In this document: piece by piece, positions 10,364 to 19,588 of the stretch
How positions within the stretch are numbered: the stretch's first letter is position 1
How the letters are laid out: each line of letters starts with the position of its first letter
NCBI GenBank assembly: GCA_025666215.1
Contig: CP102593.1
Span: forward strand, 3,609,001-3,673,000
DNA length: 64,000 nucleotides
Direction of reading: 5' to 3'
Origin: Xanthomonas campestris pv. phormiicola
GTDB taxonomy: Bacteria > Pseudomonadota > Gammaproteobacteria > Xanthomonadales > Xanthomonadaceae
Program-made: the position numbers and the translations under genes
The notes under the pieces: model-generated
Databases searched by the model: none
Seen by the model: only the letters and a program-made list of their open reading frames with translations
What the model was told of the DNA's origin: nothing

Positions 10364-12052
10364 ATGATCGTCGGCATCGACCTCGGCACCACCCATTCCC
10401 TGATCGGCGCCTATTTCGAGCAAGGCAGCCGCTTGTTTCCCAATGCGCTCGGTGCGTTGCTGACCCCGTCGGTGGTCAGTGTCGACGACAGCGGCATCCT
10501 GGTCGGCCAGGCCGCGCGCGAGCGTCTGGTCAGCCACCCGCAGCGCAGCGTGGCGGCGTTCAAGCGCTGGATGGGCAGCGACCGCGAGACCGTGCTGGGC
10601 GAGCATCGCTTCCGCCCGGAAGAACTGTCGGCGATGGTGGTGCGCTCGTTGCTGGCCGACGCCGAAGCCGCGCTCGGCGAAAAAGTGCGCGAAGCCGTCA
10701 TTAGCGTGCCCGCGTATTTTTCCGATGCCCAGCGCAAGGCCACCCGCGCCGCCGGCGAACTGGCCGGGATCCGCGTCGAACGGCTGATCAACGAACCCAC
10801 CGCGGCCGCCCTCGCCTACGGCCTGCAGGAACGCGCAGGCCACGGCCGCTTCCTGGTGCTGGACCTGGGCGGCGGCACCTTCGACGTGTCGATCCTGGAG
10901 ATGTTCGAAGGCGTCATCGAGGTCCACGCCAGCGCCGGCGACAACTTCCTCGGCGGCGAGGATTTCCTGGAACTGCTGCTGCAGGCGTTCCTGGCCGACC
11001 ACGCGCTCGCGCCGCAGGCGCTGAGCGTGCAGGAAAGCGGGCAGCTGCGGCGGCGGCTGGAAACGGCCAAGCGCGAGCTGTCCAGCGGCCAGGAGGCGAC
11101 CGTGCAGATCGGCGTGGCCGGCCAGGCCTTGCACTGGACGCTGCACGAGGAACGTTTCAACCACCTGGCCGAACCGCTGGTGCAGCGCATGCGTGCGCCG
11201 CTGGAACGGGCGATGCGCGATGCGCGGCTGCAACCCGCGCAGCTGGACGAGATCGTGCTGGTCGGCGGCGCGACGCGGATGCCGCTGGTCGCCAGGCTGG
11301 TCACGCGCATGTTCGGACGGCTGCCGATGCGCCACATCAACCCGGACCAGGCAGTGGCGCTGGGCGCGGCGGTGGCGGCCGGGATGAAGGCGCGCGATGC
11401 CGCGCTGGAGGAAGTGATCCTCACCGACGTGTGTCCGTACACGCTCGGCACCGAGGTCGCCTCGCGCGACGCGCAAGGCCAGCTACGCACCGGCCTGTTC
11501 CATCCCATCATCCAGCGCAACAGCACCGTGCCGATCAGCCGCGAGGACAGCTTCTACCCGATCCACGACGAGCAGGAACACCTGGTGATCGACGTCTACC
11601 AGGGCGAGAGCCCGCTGGTGGCCAAGAACATCAAGCTCGGCGAACTGCGGGTGCCGCTGCCCAGGCACCTGCCCAAGGCCGAGAAAGGCGTCACCACCCG
11701 CTTCACCTACGACAACAACGGCCTGCTGCAGGTGGAAGTGACCGAGCACCACAGCGGCCTCAAGCACGAGCTGATCCTGGAGCAGAACCCCGGCCTGCTC
11801 AGCGCCGGGCAGATCCGCGAACGGCTGGCCGCGCTGCAGGCGTTGAAGATCCATCCGCGCGAACAGCAGGACAACCTGAGCCTGCTCGCGCGCGCCGAAC
11901 GCATGTACGAGGAATATCTGGACCTGCGCGAACAGATCCAGGCCTGGATCGTCGCCTTCCGTGGCGCGCTCGACACCCAGGACCTGCGCCTGATCGACGA
12001 CCACCGCCAGCGCCTCGGCGAGGCGCTGGACGCACTGGAGCGGCGCGCTTGA
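10364..12052 (+). CDS. hscC: HscC-type Hsp70 chaperone
   Basis: 562 residues from the ATG at 10364 (MIVGIDLGTTHSLIG). The Hsp70 nucleotide-binding domain is complete: phosphate-1 loop IDLGTTHS, INEPTAAALAYG, phosphate-2 LDLGGGTFDVS and adenosine loop VGGATRMP. A substrate-binding domain follows, with a short helical lid. The length matches HscC (about 556 residues) rather than DnaK (about 638) and lacks DnaK's long acidic tail. HscC is a specialised ATP-driven chaperone working with a membrane J-protein. The next gene overlaps its stop and encodes such a J-protein, so the pair is very probably translated together. Confidence 0.9.
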   Translation: MIVGIDLGTTHSLIGAYFEQGSRLFPNALGALLTPSVVSVDDSGILVGQAARERLVSHPQRSVAAFKRWMGSDRETVLGEHRFRPEELSAMVVRSLLADAEAALGEKVREAVISVPAYFSDAQRKATRAAGELAGIRVERLINEPTAAALAYGLQERAGHGRFLVLDLGGGTFDVSILEMFEGVIEVHASAGDNFLGGEDFLELLLQAFLADHALAPQALSVQESGQLRRRLETAKRELSSGQEATVQIGVAGQALHWTLHEERFNHLAEPLVQRMRAPLERAMRDARLQPAQLDEIVLVGGATRMPLVARLVTRMFGRLPMRHINPDQAVALGAAVAAGMKARDAALEEVILTDVCPYTLGTEVASRDAQGQLRTGLFHPIIQRNSTVPISREDSFYPIHDEQEHLVIDVYQGESPLVAKNIKLGELRVPLPRHLPKAEKGVTTRFTYDNNGLLQVEVTEHHSGLKHELILEQNPGLLSAGQIRERLAALQALKIHPREQQDNLSLLARAERMYEEYLDLREQIQAWIVAFRGALDTQDLRLIDDHRQRLGEALDALERRA

Positions 12053-13704
12053 ACTGGGCGTTGCGGTGGCTGCAACTGCCGCCGGATGCCGACGAAACCG
12101 CGATCAAGCGCAGCTACGCCAAGCTGCTGCGCCAGCATCGCCCGGATACCGACCCGGAAGGTTTCCAGCAACTGCACGCGGCCTACCAGGCCGCACTGGC
12201 CTGGGCGCGGTCGCGCAGCGACGAGGACGACGAAGACGTTGAGGGCGTTGAAGACGTTGAGGGCGTTGAAGACGTTGAGGGCGTTGAGGACGTTGAGGAC
12301 GTTGAGGACGTTGAGGACGACGACGCTCGCGCCGTTCCGGAAGCCGCGACGATTGCCGCCGGCCTTGGCGCCAGCGAGGGCGAGGGCGAGGGCGACGATC
12401 GCCGCGACGCGCAGCCGGATCCGGCAGCAGCCTCCGCCACCGACAGCGATTTCCCCGATGCCGAGCGGCTCGCCGCAGATACCGACGGCGACAACCCGCG
12501 CCTGGCGCAGCAGCAACGCCCGCCGCCACCGCCACCGCCGCCGCCGCCAGTGCCAGCCAACGTGGCGCAGCCGCCTCCCCCGCTGCCCGCGCCCGATCCG
12601 GATGCGCTGTGCGACGAACTGCTCGCCCTGGCCGCGCGCGCCGAGCCGCAGGCGCTGCAGCACTGGCTGGAACGGCAGCCCACGCTATGGTCGCTGCGCG
12701 ACAAGGCTCAAGTCGGCTGGCTGCTGTGCCATCGACTGCAGCAGCGAATGCCGCCGATCCAGCGCGACAATTTCGCGATCCTGCTCGGCTTCTTCGGCCT
12801 GGACGACATCGCCGCCGGTAGCGCCGCGCAGACGCTGCCACTGCTGCAGGAGCGCCTGCACCTGGCCTGGGAAATGCAGCCGGGGAACGCGCACGCCCTT
12901 GCCCGGCGGGTGTATCCGGCCGGCGACAAACGCTATCGGGTCCCCGCGCTGATGCGCCAGCTGACGCGTCCGTTGGCGCTGCCGCAGGCGCTATGGACGG
13001 GCCTGATGCCGGGACGGCCGCGGGCATTGCGGCAATTGCTGCTGCGCCTGGACCAGGGCCGTCTCGACACCCTGCCGGCACCGCTGGACCGGCAGCAGAT
13101 CGGCTTCTGGATGCGCGCCACCGACGCCGGCTACCTGACCCGCGCGCGGCTGCTGGTCGGCCTGGCGCGATGTGCCGCAGCCGCGCTGCTGCTGGCCATC
13201 GTCGTGGTCCTGGCCACCGCCGCCAGCGCCCTGTCGCCGGATCCGGTGCCGATGTCGTTCGCTTTGTCGCGCAGCGGCATGGCCGCCGTGACGATCGCCG
13301 CGCTGTGGGCGGTGTGGCTGGTGGTCGGCATGCTGCTGCGTTGGCAGAGCGAACCGGAATCGGCGAATCGCTCGCCGGCGCCGCCGTGGCTGCGGCTGCT
13401 GTTCATTCCGTTGCTGGTCGGCATCGGCCTGGGCTTGATCCACGGCGCCGGACAGCGCATCCCCGGCAGCATCGTCGCCATGCTCGCGCTGCTGCTGTCG
13501 ATCGCACGGGTGTGGCGGCGACGTGGCCTGGAATATCGCCTGAGCGTGCGCAGCACCTGGTGGACGATCTTCGTGATCCCCAGCCTGTTCAAAGGTTTGC
13601 TGGCATTGCTCCATTCCGGCGAGATTGGTGCGGCGCTGGCGCTGGCCTTGTGGTCGTGGGATCTGCTGCACCAGCGCCGGCTGCTGCGCTGGCGGCGTAC
13701 CTGA
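12049..13704 (+). CDS. Membrane-anchored J-domain protein, DjlB/DjlC-like partner of HscC
   Basis: 551 residues from a TTG at 12049 that overlaps the hscC stop (TTGA). Residues 1-50 form a J-domain-like segment with an HRPD motif in place of canonical HPD, followed by DPEGFQQLHAAYQAAL, as in the DjlB/DjlC group that stimulates HscC. Residues about 62-90 are an acidic (EDVEGV)n array encoded by tandem DNA repeats, then a polyproline tract near residue 160. The C-terminal third has several hydrophobic segments consistent with four or five membrane helices. Predicted role: recruit and activate HscC at the inner membrane; substrates unknown. The repeat array may vary in length between strains. 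Confidence 0.82.
   Translation: MNWALRWLQLPPDADETAIKRSYAKLLRQHRPDTDPEGFQQLHAAYQAALAWARSRSDEDDEDVEGVEDVEGVEDVEGVEDVEDVEDVEDDDARAVPEAATIAAGLGASEGEGEGDDRRDAQPDPAAASATDSDFPDAERLAADTDGDNPRLAQQQRPPPPPPPPPPVPANVAQPPPPLPAPDPDALCDELLALAARAEPQALQHWLERQPTLWSLRDKAQVGWLLCHRLQQRMPPIQRDNFAILLGFFGLDDIAAGSAAQTLPLLQERLHLAWEMQPGNAHALARRVYPAGDKRYRVPALMRQLTRPLALPQALWTGLMPGRPRALRQLLLRLDQGRLDTLPAPLDRQQIGFWMRATDAGYLTRARLLVGLARCAAAALLLAIVVVLATAASALSPDPVPMSFALSRSGMAAVTIAALWAVWLVVGMLLRWQSEPESANRSPAPPWLRLLFIPLLVGIGLGLIHGAGQRIPGSIVAMLALLLSIARVWRRRGLEYRLSVRSTWWTIFVIPSLFKGLLALLHSGEIGAALALALWSWDLLHQRRLLRWRRT
12232..12317 (+). repeat. Coding tandem repeat of 18- and 9-base units
   Basis: Three copies of GAAGACGTTGAGGGCGTT are followed by about four copies of GAGGACGTT. 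They encode EDVEGV and EDV units in the J-domain protein. Confidence 0.9.
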
Positions 13705-13794
13705 ACGCGAGCCGGCGCCGCGCGCCGGCATTGACGCCGGCTGCATCCGCGCCCGCTTAGGCTGCGCCGCATCACCCCGCAATGGAGAACGCGC

Positions 13795-14154
13795 ATGACC
13801 AAGACCCCGATCGTGGCAGTGGCCCTACTCGGCGCCCTGGCGCTGGCCGCCTGCCAAGGCCCGGAAGCGCAACAGGCGCAGCGCGACGCCAAGGTCGCCG
13901 CCGAGCAGACCGGCGAAGCGGCCAAGGAAGCCGCCCACGAGGCCGCGCAGACCGGCCGCGAAGTCGCCGCCGACGCCCGCGACGCCGCGCATCGCGCCGC
14001 CAACTCCGAGGCGGTGCAGGACGCGTCGGCCGCGGCCAAGGAAGCGGCTGCCAATGCCAGCGAGGCGACCGCCAGCGCGGCGCAGAAGCTCGCCGACAAG
14101 GCGCGCGAGAACGCCAACGAAGACCCGCACAACGGCGACAAAGAAACGCATTGA
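13795..14154 (+). CDS. Small Ala/Lys/Glu-rich lipoprotein
   Basis: 119 residues. The signal peptide MTKTPIVAVALLGALALAAC ends in lipobox LAAC. The mature region is rich in Ala, Lys, Glu and Arg with heptad-like spacing, predicted to be a single long helix or coiled coil, with a polar tail ENANEDPHNGDKETH. The ATG at 13795 follows GGAGA. It belongs to the same general type as the protein at 9820 but is more charged. Function unknown; an envelope structural or stress role is only a guess. Confidence 0.82.
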   Translation: MTKTPIVAVALLGALALAACQGPEAQQAQRDAKVAAEQTGEAAKEAAHEAAQTGREVAADARDAAHRAANSEAVQDASAAAKEAAANASEATASAAQKLADKARENANEDPHNGDKETH

Positions 14155-14160
14155 CCGGCA

Positions 14161-14196
14161 CCCGCCGCACCCGCGCAGCGCGCGGGAGGCGGCGGG
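14161..14196 (+). terminator. Long GC-rich hairpin after lipoprotein gene
   Basis: Outer arms CCCGCCGC/GCGGCGGG and inner arms CCCGCGC/GCGCGGG form a nested stem. No U tract follows, so it may act as a transcript end or stabiliser rather than a classical terminator. Confidence 0.4.
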
Positions 14197-14288
14197 TCGC
14201 GGGCGCCGCCGCGGACCGCGCCGCCGCCCCGCCCAGGCACGACCGTCGTCGCCGCGCTGCTGTCGCAGTCCCGCAGCGCCGCAGCTAG

Positions 14289-15620
14289 ATGCTCGACGTG
14301 TACCAGCGCGCCGGCGCGGATGCGCTGCAGCGCGCGATGGCGCCGAGCGTGTTCAAGGACTCCAGCGCGATCCGCGAACACGTGCAGCAGATGACCGAAC
14401 TGGAGCAACAGCTGCTGCAGAGCCGCGACCGTTCCAATCAACGCAGTTCCGATCTGCTGCTCGCGTTGGCCCTGGCCGGCATCCCGTTCGGCCTGGGCAG
14501 CGTGGGCGTGGTCTATGCGCTGCTGTTTCGCGAATTGCGCAGCCGCAGCAACGCCGAGCAGGCCGCCTCGGTCGCCAACGACAAGCTGGCCGCCAGCATC
14601 CACGACCTGGAGCGCACCAGCGCCGACCTCAATGCGCTCAGCCGCTACACCGGCCTGCTGCAGAGTTGCGTGGACCCCAAGGAAGCGCTGGCGGTGACCG
14701 CGCGCATGCTCGCCGCGCTGATGCCCGATGCCGGCGGCAACGTCTACCTGATGCGTGCGTCGCGGGATCGCGCCGAATCCACCGTCGCCTGGGGCCAGGC
14801 GCCGGTGCGCAGCGAACCGGCGGTGGCGCCCGAGGAAAGCTGGGCGCTGCGCCGCGACAAGGCGCACTTCGTGCACGCGCTGCGCCACGACTCGGCGTGC
14901 GCGCATCTGCTCGACGACCCGCAGGCGGTCGGCGCCAGCAGCGCCTGCATTCCGTTGTCCGCGCAGGGCACGCAGCTGGGCTTCGTGTTCCTGGCCGGTC
15001 CCGGCCCCGGGCCGCTGCCGCGCATCGCCATCGCCGAGGCCGCCGCCGAGCAGCTGTCGTTGGCGCTGAGCAACCTGCGCCTGCGCGAATCGCTGCGCCT
15101 GCAGTCGATCCGCGACCCGCTCACCGGCCTGTTCAACCGCCGCTACCTGGAGGCGTCGCTGCACCACGAACTGGCACGCTGCGCCCGCCGCGCGGTGCCG
15201 CTGTCGCTGCTGATGCTGGACGTGGACCACTTCAAGCACTTCAACGACCTGCACGGCCATGGCGGCGGCGACAGCCTGCTCGCCGCGGTCGGGCAGATGC
15301 TCGCCTCGCGGCTGCGCGGCGAAGACATCGCCTGCCGCTACGGCGGCGAGGAATTCACCGTGATCCTGCCGGAAACCGGCGCCGAGGCGGCGCTGGCGAT
15401 CGCCGAGCAGATCCGCAGCGCCGCGCAGCAGATCAGCACCACGCTGGACGGCCAGGCGCTGCCGGGGGTGACGCTCTCGATCGGGCTGGCCAGCTATTCG
15501 CGCGACGGCGTGGTCGCCACCACCCTGCTGCGCAAGGCCGATGCGGCGCTGTACCGGGCCAAGCGCAGCGGCCGCAACCAGCTGCAGCAGTTCGATCCGG
15601 CGCTGGACGGGATGGGATGA
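14289..15620 (+). CDS. GGDEF diguanylate cyclase with partial sensor, one TM helix and GAF-like domain
   Basis: 443 residues. After about 50 residues resembling the end of a periplasmic four-helix (CHASE3-type) sensor come one membrane helix (LLLALALAGIPFGLGSVGVV), a coiled coil, a GAF-like region (about 110-260) and a GGDEF domain with active site RYGGEEF. RGED sits five residues before it, the usual inhibitory c-di-GMP (I) site. The product should make c-di-GMP from two GTP and be feedback-inhibited. Odd: the sensor has no first membrane helix or signal, and an in-frame TAG lies directly before the ATG, so the gene looks shortened at its 5' end. Catalytic parts are intact. Confidence 0.85.
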   Translation: MLDVYQRAGADALQRAMAPSVFKDSSAIREHVQQMTELEQQLLQSRDRSNQRSSDLLLALALAGIPFGLGSVGVVYALLFRELRSRSNAEQAASVANDKLAASIHDLERTSADLNALSRYTGLLQSCVDPKEALAVTARMLAALMPDAGGNVYLMRASRDRAESTVAWGQAPVRSEPAVAPEESWALRRDKAHFVHALRHDSACAHLLDDPQAVGASSACIPLSAQGTQLGFVFLAGPGPGPLPRIAIAEAAAEQLSLALSNLRLRESLRLQSIRDPLTGLFNRRYLEASLHHELARCARRAVPLSLLMLDVDHFKHFNDLHGHGGGDSLLAAVGQMLASRLRGEDIACRYGGEEFTVILPETGAEAALAIAEQIRSAAQQISTTLDGQALPGVTLSIGLASYSRDGVVATTLLRKADAALYRAKRSGRNQLQQFDPALDGMG

Positions 15621-15824
15621 GGCCAGGCGAATCGCGAGGGGAAGGCGCGCTGCGCCCTGGTGCCTGCCCCACGGGCCGCCGGATGCGGCAAAGTGCCCAT
15701 GCGATCGCCTTGCAGGCCGTGGACCCGATCGCGGCGCACGAAGCGCGCTTTAGTGATGATTGTCACAAAAACTGAGCGGTAGAGCGGCGATAGTCGGCGT
15801 TCCCCCGACTGGAGACGTCTTCGC

Positions 15825-16367
15825 ATGTCCATCTGGAAAGATCAGGGTACCCCGCGCAAGGACGGCCTGCCGCTGCCCGCCACGTCCGGCACCAGCGCCG
15901 TGCCGGAACCGCGGCCGGTCACCGAACCGGCGCCCGGCGAGTCCGCGGTCGGCGTCGCCGCGGCCGCTCCCCTCCCGGTACGCGCCGCAGCGCCAGCGGC
16001 GAAGGAGTCGCTGATCGCTGCCGACATCACCATCGAAGGCAAGATCGAAGGCACCGGCCACATCCGCATCGCCGGCAAGTTCAAGGGCGACGTCAACGTG
16101 CAGGGCGACCTGACCATCGAGACCGGGGCCAAGCTCAGCGGCGGCGTGCGCGCCAACAAGGTGATCATCGCCGGCGAGCTGGAAGGCAACATCGAATCGG
16201 CCTCGCAGGTGGAGCTGCTGGCGTCCGGCGCGTTGATCGGCGACGTCAAGGCCGGTTCGCTGACCGTGGCCTCTGGCGCGCGGATGCGCGGCCAGGCCGA
16301 TTTCGGCTGGGAAGATGACAAGGGCCGCAAGGGCGGCAAGGCCACGGAGCCCGACGCCGGCGCATGA
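15825..16367 (+). CDS. Bactofilin family cytoskeletal protein
   Basis: 180 residues. A Pro/Ala-rich flexible N-terminus (about 1-60) precedes the bactofilin beta-helix (about 63-160), seen as regularly spaced short strands such as DITIEGKIEGTGHIRIAGKF and GNIESASQVELLASGAL, then a charged tail. Bactofilins polymerise without nucleotide into filaments that place cell-wall enzymes or polar machinery. The stop overlaps the start of the following zinc-ribbon gene by ATGA, implying translational coupling. Confidence 0.9.
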   Translation: MSIWKDQGTPRKDGLPLPATSGTSAVPEPRPVTEPAPGESAVGVAAAAPLPVRAAAPAAKESLIAADITIEGKIEGTGHIRIAGKFKGDVNVQGDLTIETGAKLSGGVRANKVIIAGELEGNIESASQVELLASGALIGDVKAGSLTVASGARMRGQADFGWEDDKGRKGGKATEPDAGA

Positions 16368-16732
16368 GCACGCCGCGTCCCGGCACCCCGGGGGCGACCC
16401 GGACCTGCCCGCACTGCAAGGCGACGATCCTGGAGAGCGCCAGCGTCTGCCCGGCCTGCAAGCACCACCTGCGCTTCGACTCGGCGGTGCTGCAGCAATC
16501 GGCGCCGACCGCGACGGTGCCGCTGCGCGTGCAGGGCACCATCCAGCATCCCGCCGACGGCACCGCGTGGGAGTACACGGTGGTGGTGACGATCCGCAAC
16601 GGCCGCGGCGAGGAGATCAAGCGCCAGCTGGTCGGCGTCGGCGCGATGCTGGACGGCGAGGAACGCAGCTTCACCTTGTCGGTGGAAGCGACCCAGGCCA
16701 AGGGCGGCGGCAAGCGCGGGACGCGGCATTGA
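16364..16732 (+). CDS. Zinc-ribbon protein coupled to bactofilin
   Basis: 122 residues. The N-terminus has two Cys pairs, CPHCKATILESASVCPAC, expected to bind one zinc ion. The rest (about 50-115) is predicted beta-rich with no named domain I recognise. Because it starts inside the bactofilin stop codon, it is likely made together with bactofilin and may act with it, for example as an assembly or adaptor partner. That role is inference from gene order alone. Confidence 0.75.
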   Translation: MSTPRPGTPGATRTCPHCKATILESASVCPACKHHLRFDSAVLQQSAPTATVPLRVQGTIQHPADGTAWEYTVVVTIRNGRGEEIKRQLVGVGAMLDGEERSFTLSVEATQAKGGGKRGTRH

Positions 16733-16735
16733 GGC

Positions 16736-16759
16736 GGGGACTCGGGACTCGGGACTCGC
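16736..16759. repeat. GGGACTC heptamer array
   Basis: Three tandem GGGACTC units directly after the zinc-ribbon gene. No oppositely oriented partner was seen nearby. Confidence 0.85.
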
Positions 16760-16830
16760 GAATAGCCTAGCCCCTCTCCCACCGGGAGAAGGGTTGGGGT
16801 GAGGGTACGGTGCGCAGCCATGCCGCACGC

Positions 16831-18471
16831 TTACGGCAAGGCATGCGCCAGCAGTTCCTCGACCGGCACGCCCCCCTCCAGCGTCCCGAACGCCAGCCCG
16901 TGCGCGCCGGCCAGGCGACTGCGCACGAACGCGTCGGCAGCGGGGCTGGCACTGCGCAACAACAGCGCAGCCTGCAACGCCAGCGCGATGCGCTCGCTGA
17001 TGCGGCGCGCGGCGTATTCGTCCACCTCGCCGTCGCCGGCCAGCGGCGCGCGCAGCGCGTCCAGCGCCTTGTCGTAGTCCGGGTGCAAACCTGCCGCCGT
17101 TTCCAGCTCGACCAACAGCGCCGCCGCGCTGGCCGGCTCGCGCGCCAGCGCGCGCAGCACGTCCAGGCACTGGATGTTGCCGCTGCCTTCCCAGATCGAA
17201 TTCAGCGGCGCCTGCCGGTACAGCCGCGGCAGGATCGATTCCTCGACATAGCCGGCGCCGCCCAGGCATTCCTGCGCTTCGTTGACGAAGGTCGGCGCGC
17301 GCTTGCACAGCCAGTACTTGCCCAGCGCGGTGGCGATGCGCGCGAACGCGGCTGCGGCCGGATCGCGCTCGGCCGCATCCACCGCGCGCGCCACGCGCAG
17401 CGCGAACGCGGTGGCCGCCTCGCACTCGAGCGCCAGATCGGCGAGCACGTTGCGCATCAGCGGCTGCTCGACCAGGCGCTTGCCGAACACCAGGCGGTGC
17501 CGCGCGTGATGCAGCGCCTGCGCCAGCGCCATGCGCATCTGCGCGGCGGCGGCGAGCATGCAGTCCAGCCGGGTCAGCATCACCATGCCGATGATGCGCG
17601 CCACGCCGCGCCCTTCCGCGCCGATGCGCTGCGCCCAGGCGCCGGCGAACTCCACCTCGCTAGACGCGTTCGACCAGTCGCCGAGCTTGTCCTTCAAGCG
17701 CATCAGCCGCAGCGCGTTGAGCCGGCCATCGGCCAGGCGTCGCGGCAGCAGGAAGCAACTCAATCCGCCCGGCGCCTGCGCCAGCACCAGAAAGCCGTCG
17801 GACATCGGCGCAGAGAAGAACCACTTGTGTCCGACCAGTGCGTATTCGCCCTCGGCGCCCAGCGGGGTGGCGATGGTGGCATTGCTGCGCACGTCCGAGC
17901 CGCCCTGCTTCTCGGTCATGCCCATGCCCAGGGTGATGCCGGCCTTGTCGGCGATCGGCACGTCGCGCGGGTCGTAGTGCGGCGCGGCGGCCTTGTCCGC
18001 CCAGTCGCGCAGCGCCGGTTCCTGGCGCAGCACCGCGACCGCGGCATGGGTCATGGTCAGCGGGCAACTGGTGCCGGCCTCGGCCTGATGATGCAGGTAG
18101 CTCAGCGCCGCCCGCGCCACGTGCGCACCCGGCTGCGGCGTATGCCAGGACAGACCGGCCACGCCGTGCGTCTTGGCCGCCTCCAGCAGCTGGTGGTAGG
18201 CCGGATGGAAGTCGACCGTGTCGATGCGGTGGCCGTGGCGGTCGTGCGTGCGCAGCCGCGGCCGGTCGCGGTTGGCGTCGAAGCCGAGCCGGTACAGCGT
18301 GTCGCCGGCAAGCGCGCCGTACGTCGCCAGCTGCGCGGCGAACGCGTCGCCGCCTTCGCGCGCGACCGCGGCGCGCAGCACCGCATCGTCGGCCCACAGG
18401 TCGCGCGGCTCGAACGGCGGCGGCTGGTTGTCGACCACGTGCGTGGCGAAGGCGGGCAGTTCGGTTTGCAT
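16831..18471 (-). CDS. AidB-like acyl-CoA dehydrogenase family protein
   Basis: 546 residues from the ATG at 18471 (MQTELPAFATHVVDNQPPPF), preceded by GGGAGG; a further upstream in-frame ATG at 18501 is less likely. The acyl-CoA dehydrogenase fold is visible in GMGMTEKQGGSDVRSN (FAD/substrate loop), GHKWFFSAPMSDGF and SIWEGSGNIQCLDVLRAL. The long N-terminal extension and C-terminal region match AidB, a flavoprotein of the alkylation response that binds DNA and has weak isovaleryl-CoA dehydrogenase activity. Divergent from the DNA-repair operon starting at 18584, which fits a damage-related role without proving it. Confidence 0.85.
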   Translation of the reverse strand: MQTELPAFATHVVDNQPPPFEPRDLWADDAVLRAAVAREGGDAFAAQLATYGALAGDTLYRLGFDANRDRPRLRTHDRHGHRIDTVDFHPAYHQLLEAAKTHGVAGLSWHTPQPGAHVARAALSYLHHQAEAGTSCPLTMTHAAVAVLRQEPALRDWADKAAAPHYDPRDVPIADKAGITLGMGMTEKQGGSDVRSNATIATPLGAEGEYALVGHKWFFSAPMSDGFLVLAQAPGGLSCFLLPRRLADGRLNALRLMRLKDKLGDWSNASSEVEFAGAWAQRIGAEGRGVARIIGMVMLTRLDCMLAAAAQMRMALAQALHHARHRLVFGKRLVEQPLMRNVLADLALECEAATAFALRVARAVDAAERDPAAAAFARIATALGKYWLCKRAPTFVNEAQECLGGAGYVEESILPRLYRQAPLNSIWEGSGNIQCLDVLRALAREPASAAALLVELETAAGLHPDYDKALDALRAPLAGDGEVDEYAARRISERIALALQAALLLRSASPAADAFVRSRLAGAHGLAFGTLEGGVPVEELLAHALP

Positions 18472-18583
18472 GCATCTCCCTCCCAGAAGCGCGTGCCGCA
18501 TTGTGGCCGATCCGCGCGCGCACGGTGAATCGCTCAGCCTGGATTCTCATCTCCTGCACACCGCGTTGGACACAGTGGCGGGC

Positions 18584-19588
18584 ATGCCGAATCCCGCCTC
18601 CCAGGACCTGGTGGTGCTGCGCCCGGAAGGGCTGTACTGCCCCGCCGGCGACTTCCACATCGATCCCTGGCGGCCGGTGCCGCGCGCGGTCATCACCCAT
18701 GGCCACGGCGACCACGCGCGCGCCGGCATGGGCGAATACCACTGCGCCGCCGCCGGCCTGCCGATCCTGCGCTGGCGCCTCGGCGACCAGGCCTACCGGG
18801 CCTATGACTACGGCGAACGCTTCGCGCTGGGCGCAGCAACGGTGTCGCTGCATCCGGCCGGGCACGTGCTCGGCTCGGCGCAGGTGCGCATCGACGTGGA
18901 CGGCGAAGTGTGGGTGGCCTCGGGCGACTACAAACGCCAGCCCGACCCGACCTGCGCGGCGTTCGAAGTGGTGCGCTGCGACACCTTCATCACCGAGGCC
19001 ACCTTCGGCCTGCCGGTATACCGCTGGCCGGACACCGCCGCGGTGGCGCGCGAGATCGTCGCCTGGCGCCGCGAATGCGCCGCACGCGGCGAGGCCGCGG
19101 TGCTGTTCTGCTACGCCTTGGGCAAGGCGCAGCGAGTGCTGGCCGAATTGCAGCCGTGGGACGACCAGCCGGCGCTGCTGCACGGCGCCGTAGCGGCCGG
19201 GGTGGCGGTGTACCGCGAGGCCGGGGTGGCGATGCTGGACACGCGGCCGGTCGCCGAGCTGGACAAGCGCGCCGACTACGCCGGGCAACTGGTGCTGGCG
19301 CCGCCGTCGGCGGCGGGCAGTCCGTGGCTGCGCCGCTTCCGCCACGCGCAACTCGGCTTCGCCTCGGGCTGGATGCGGCTGCGAGGCAACCGCCGCCGGC
19401 GCAATTACGATCGCGGCTTCGTGGTCTCCGACCATGCGGACTGGCCCGACCTGCTGCGCACCATCGCCGAGACCGGTGCGCAACGGGTCATCGCCACCCA
19501 CGGCAACACCGATGCGATCATCCGCGCCTTGAACGAACGCGGCGTGGCGGCCGAAGCGTTCCGCACCGACTACGGTGCCGAGGAATGA
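18584..19588 (+). CDS. Ligase-associated DNA exonuclease, metallo-beta-lactamase fold
   Basis: 334 residues from the ATG at 18584 (MPNPASQDLVVLRPEGLYC). The metallo-beta-lactamase metal site THGHGDHA and the later GHVLGS, SGDY and SDHADW motifs place it in the beta-CASP-like group of nucleases found next to ATP-dependent ligases. It is expected to trim DNA ends before joining. Its stop overlaps the ligase start (ATGA), making it the first gene of a tightly coupled four-gene repair operon. Confidence 0.88.
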   Translation: MPNPASQDLVVLRPEGLYCPAGDFHIDPWRPVPRAVITHGHGDHARAGMGEYHCAAAGLPILRWRLGDQAYRAYDYGERFALGAATVSLHPAGHVLGSAQVRIDVDGEVWVASGDYKRQPDPTCAAFEVVRCDTFITEATFGLPVYRWPDTAAVAREIVAWRRECAARGEAAVLFCYALGKAQRVLAELQPWDDQPALLHGAVAAGVAVYREAGVAMLDTRPVAELDKRADYAGQLVLAPPSAAGSPWLRRFRHAQLGFASGWMRLRGNRRRRNYDRGFVVSDHADWPDLLRTIAETGAQRVIATHGNTDAIIRALNERGVAAEAFRTDYGAEE

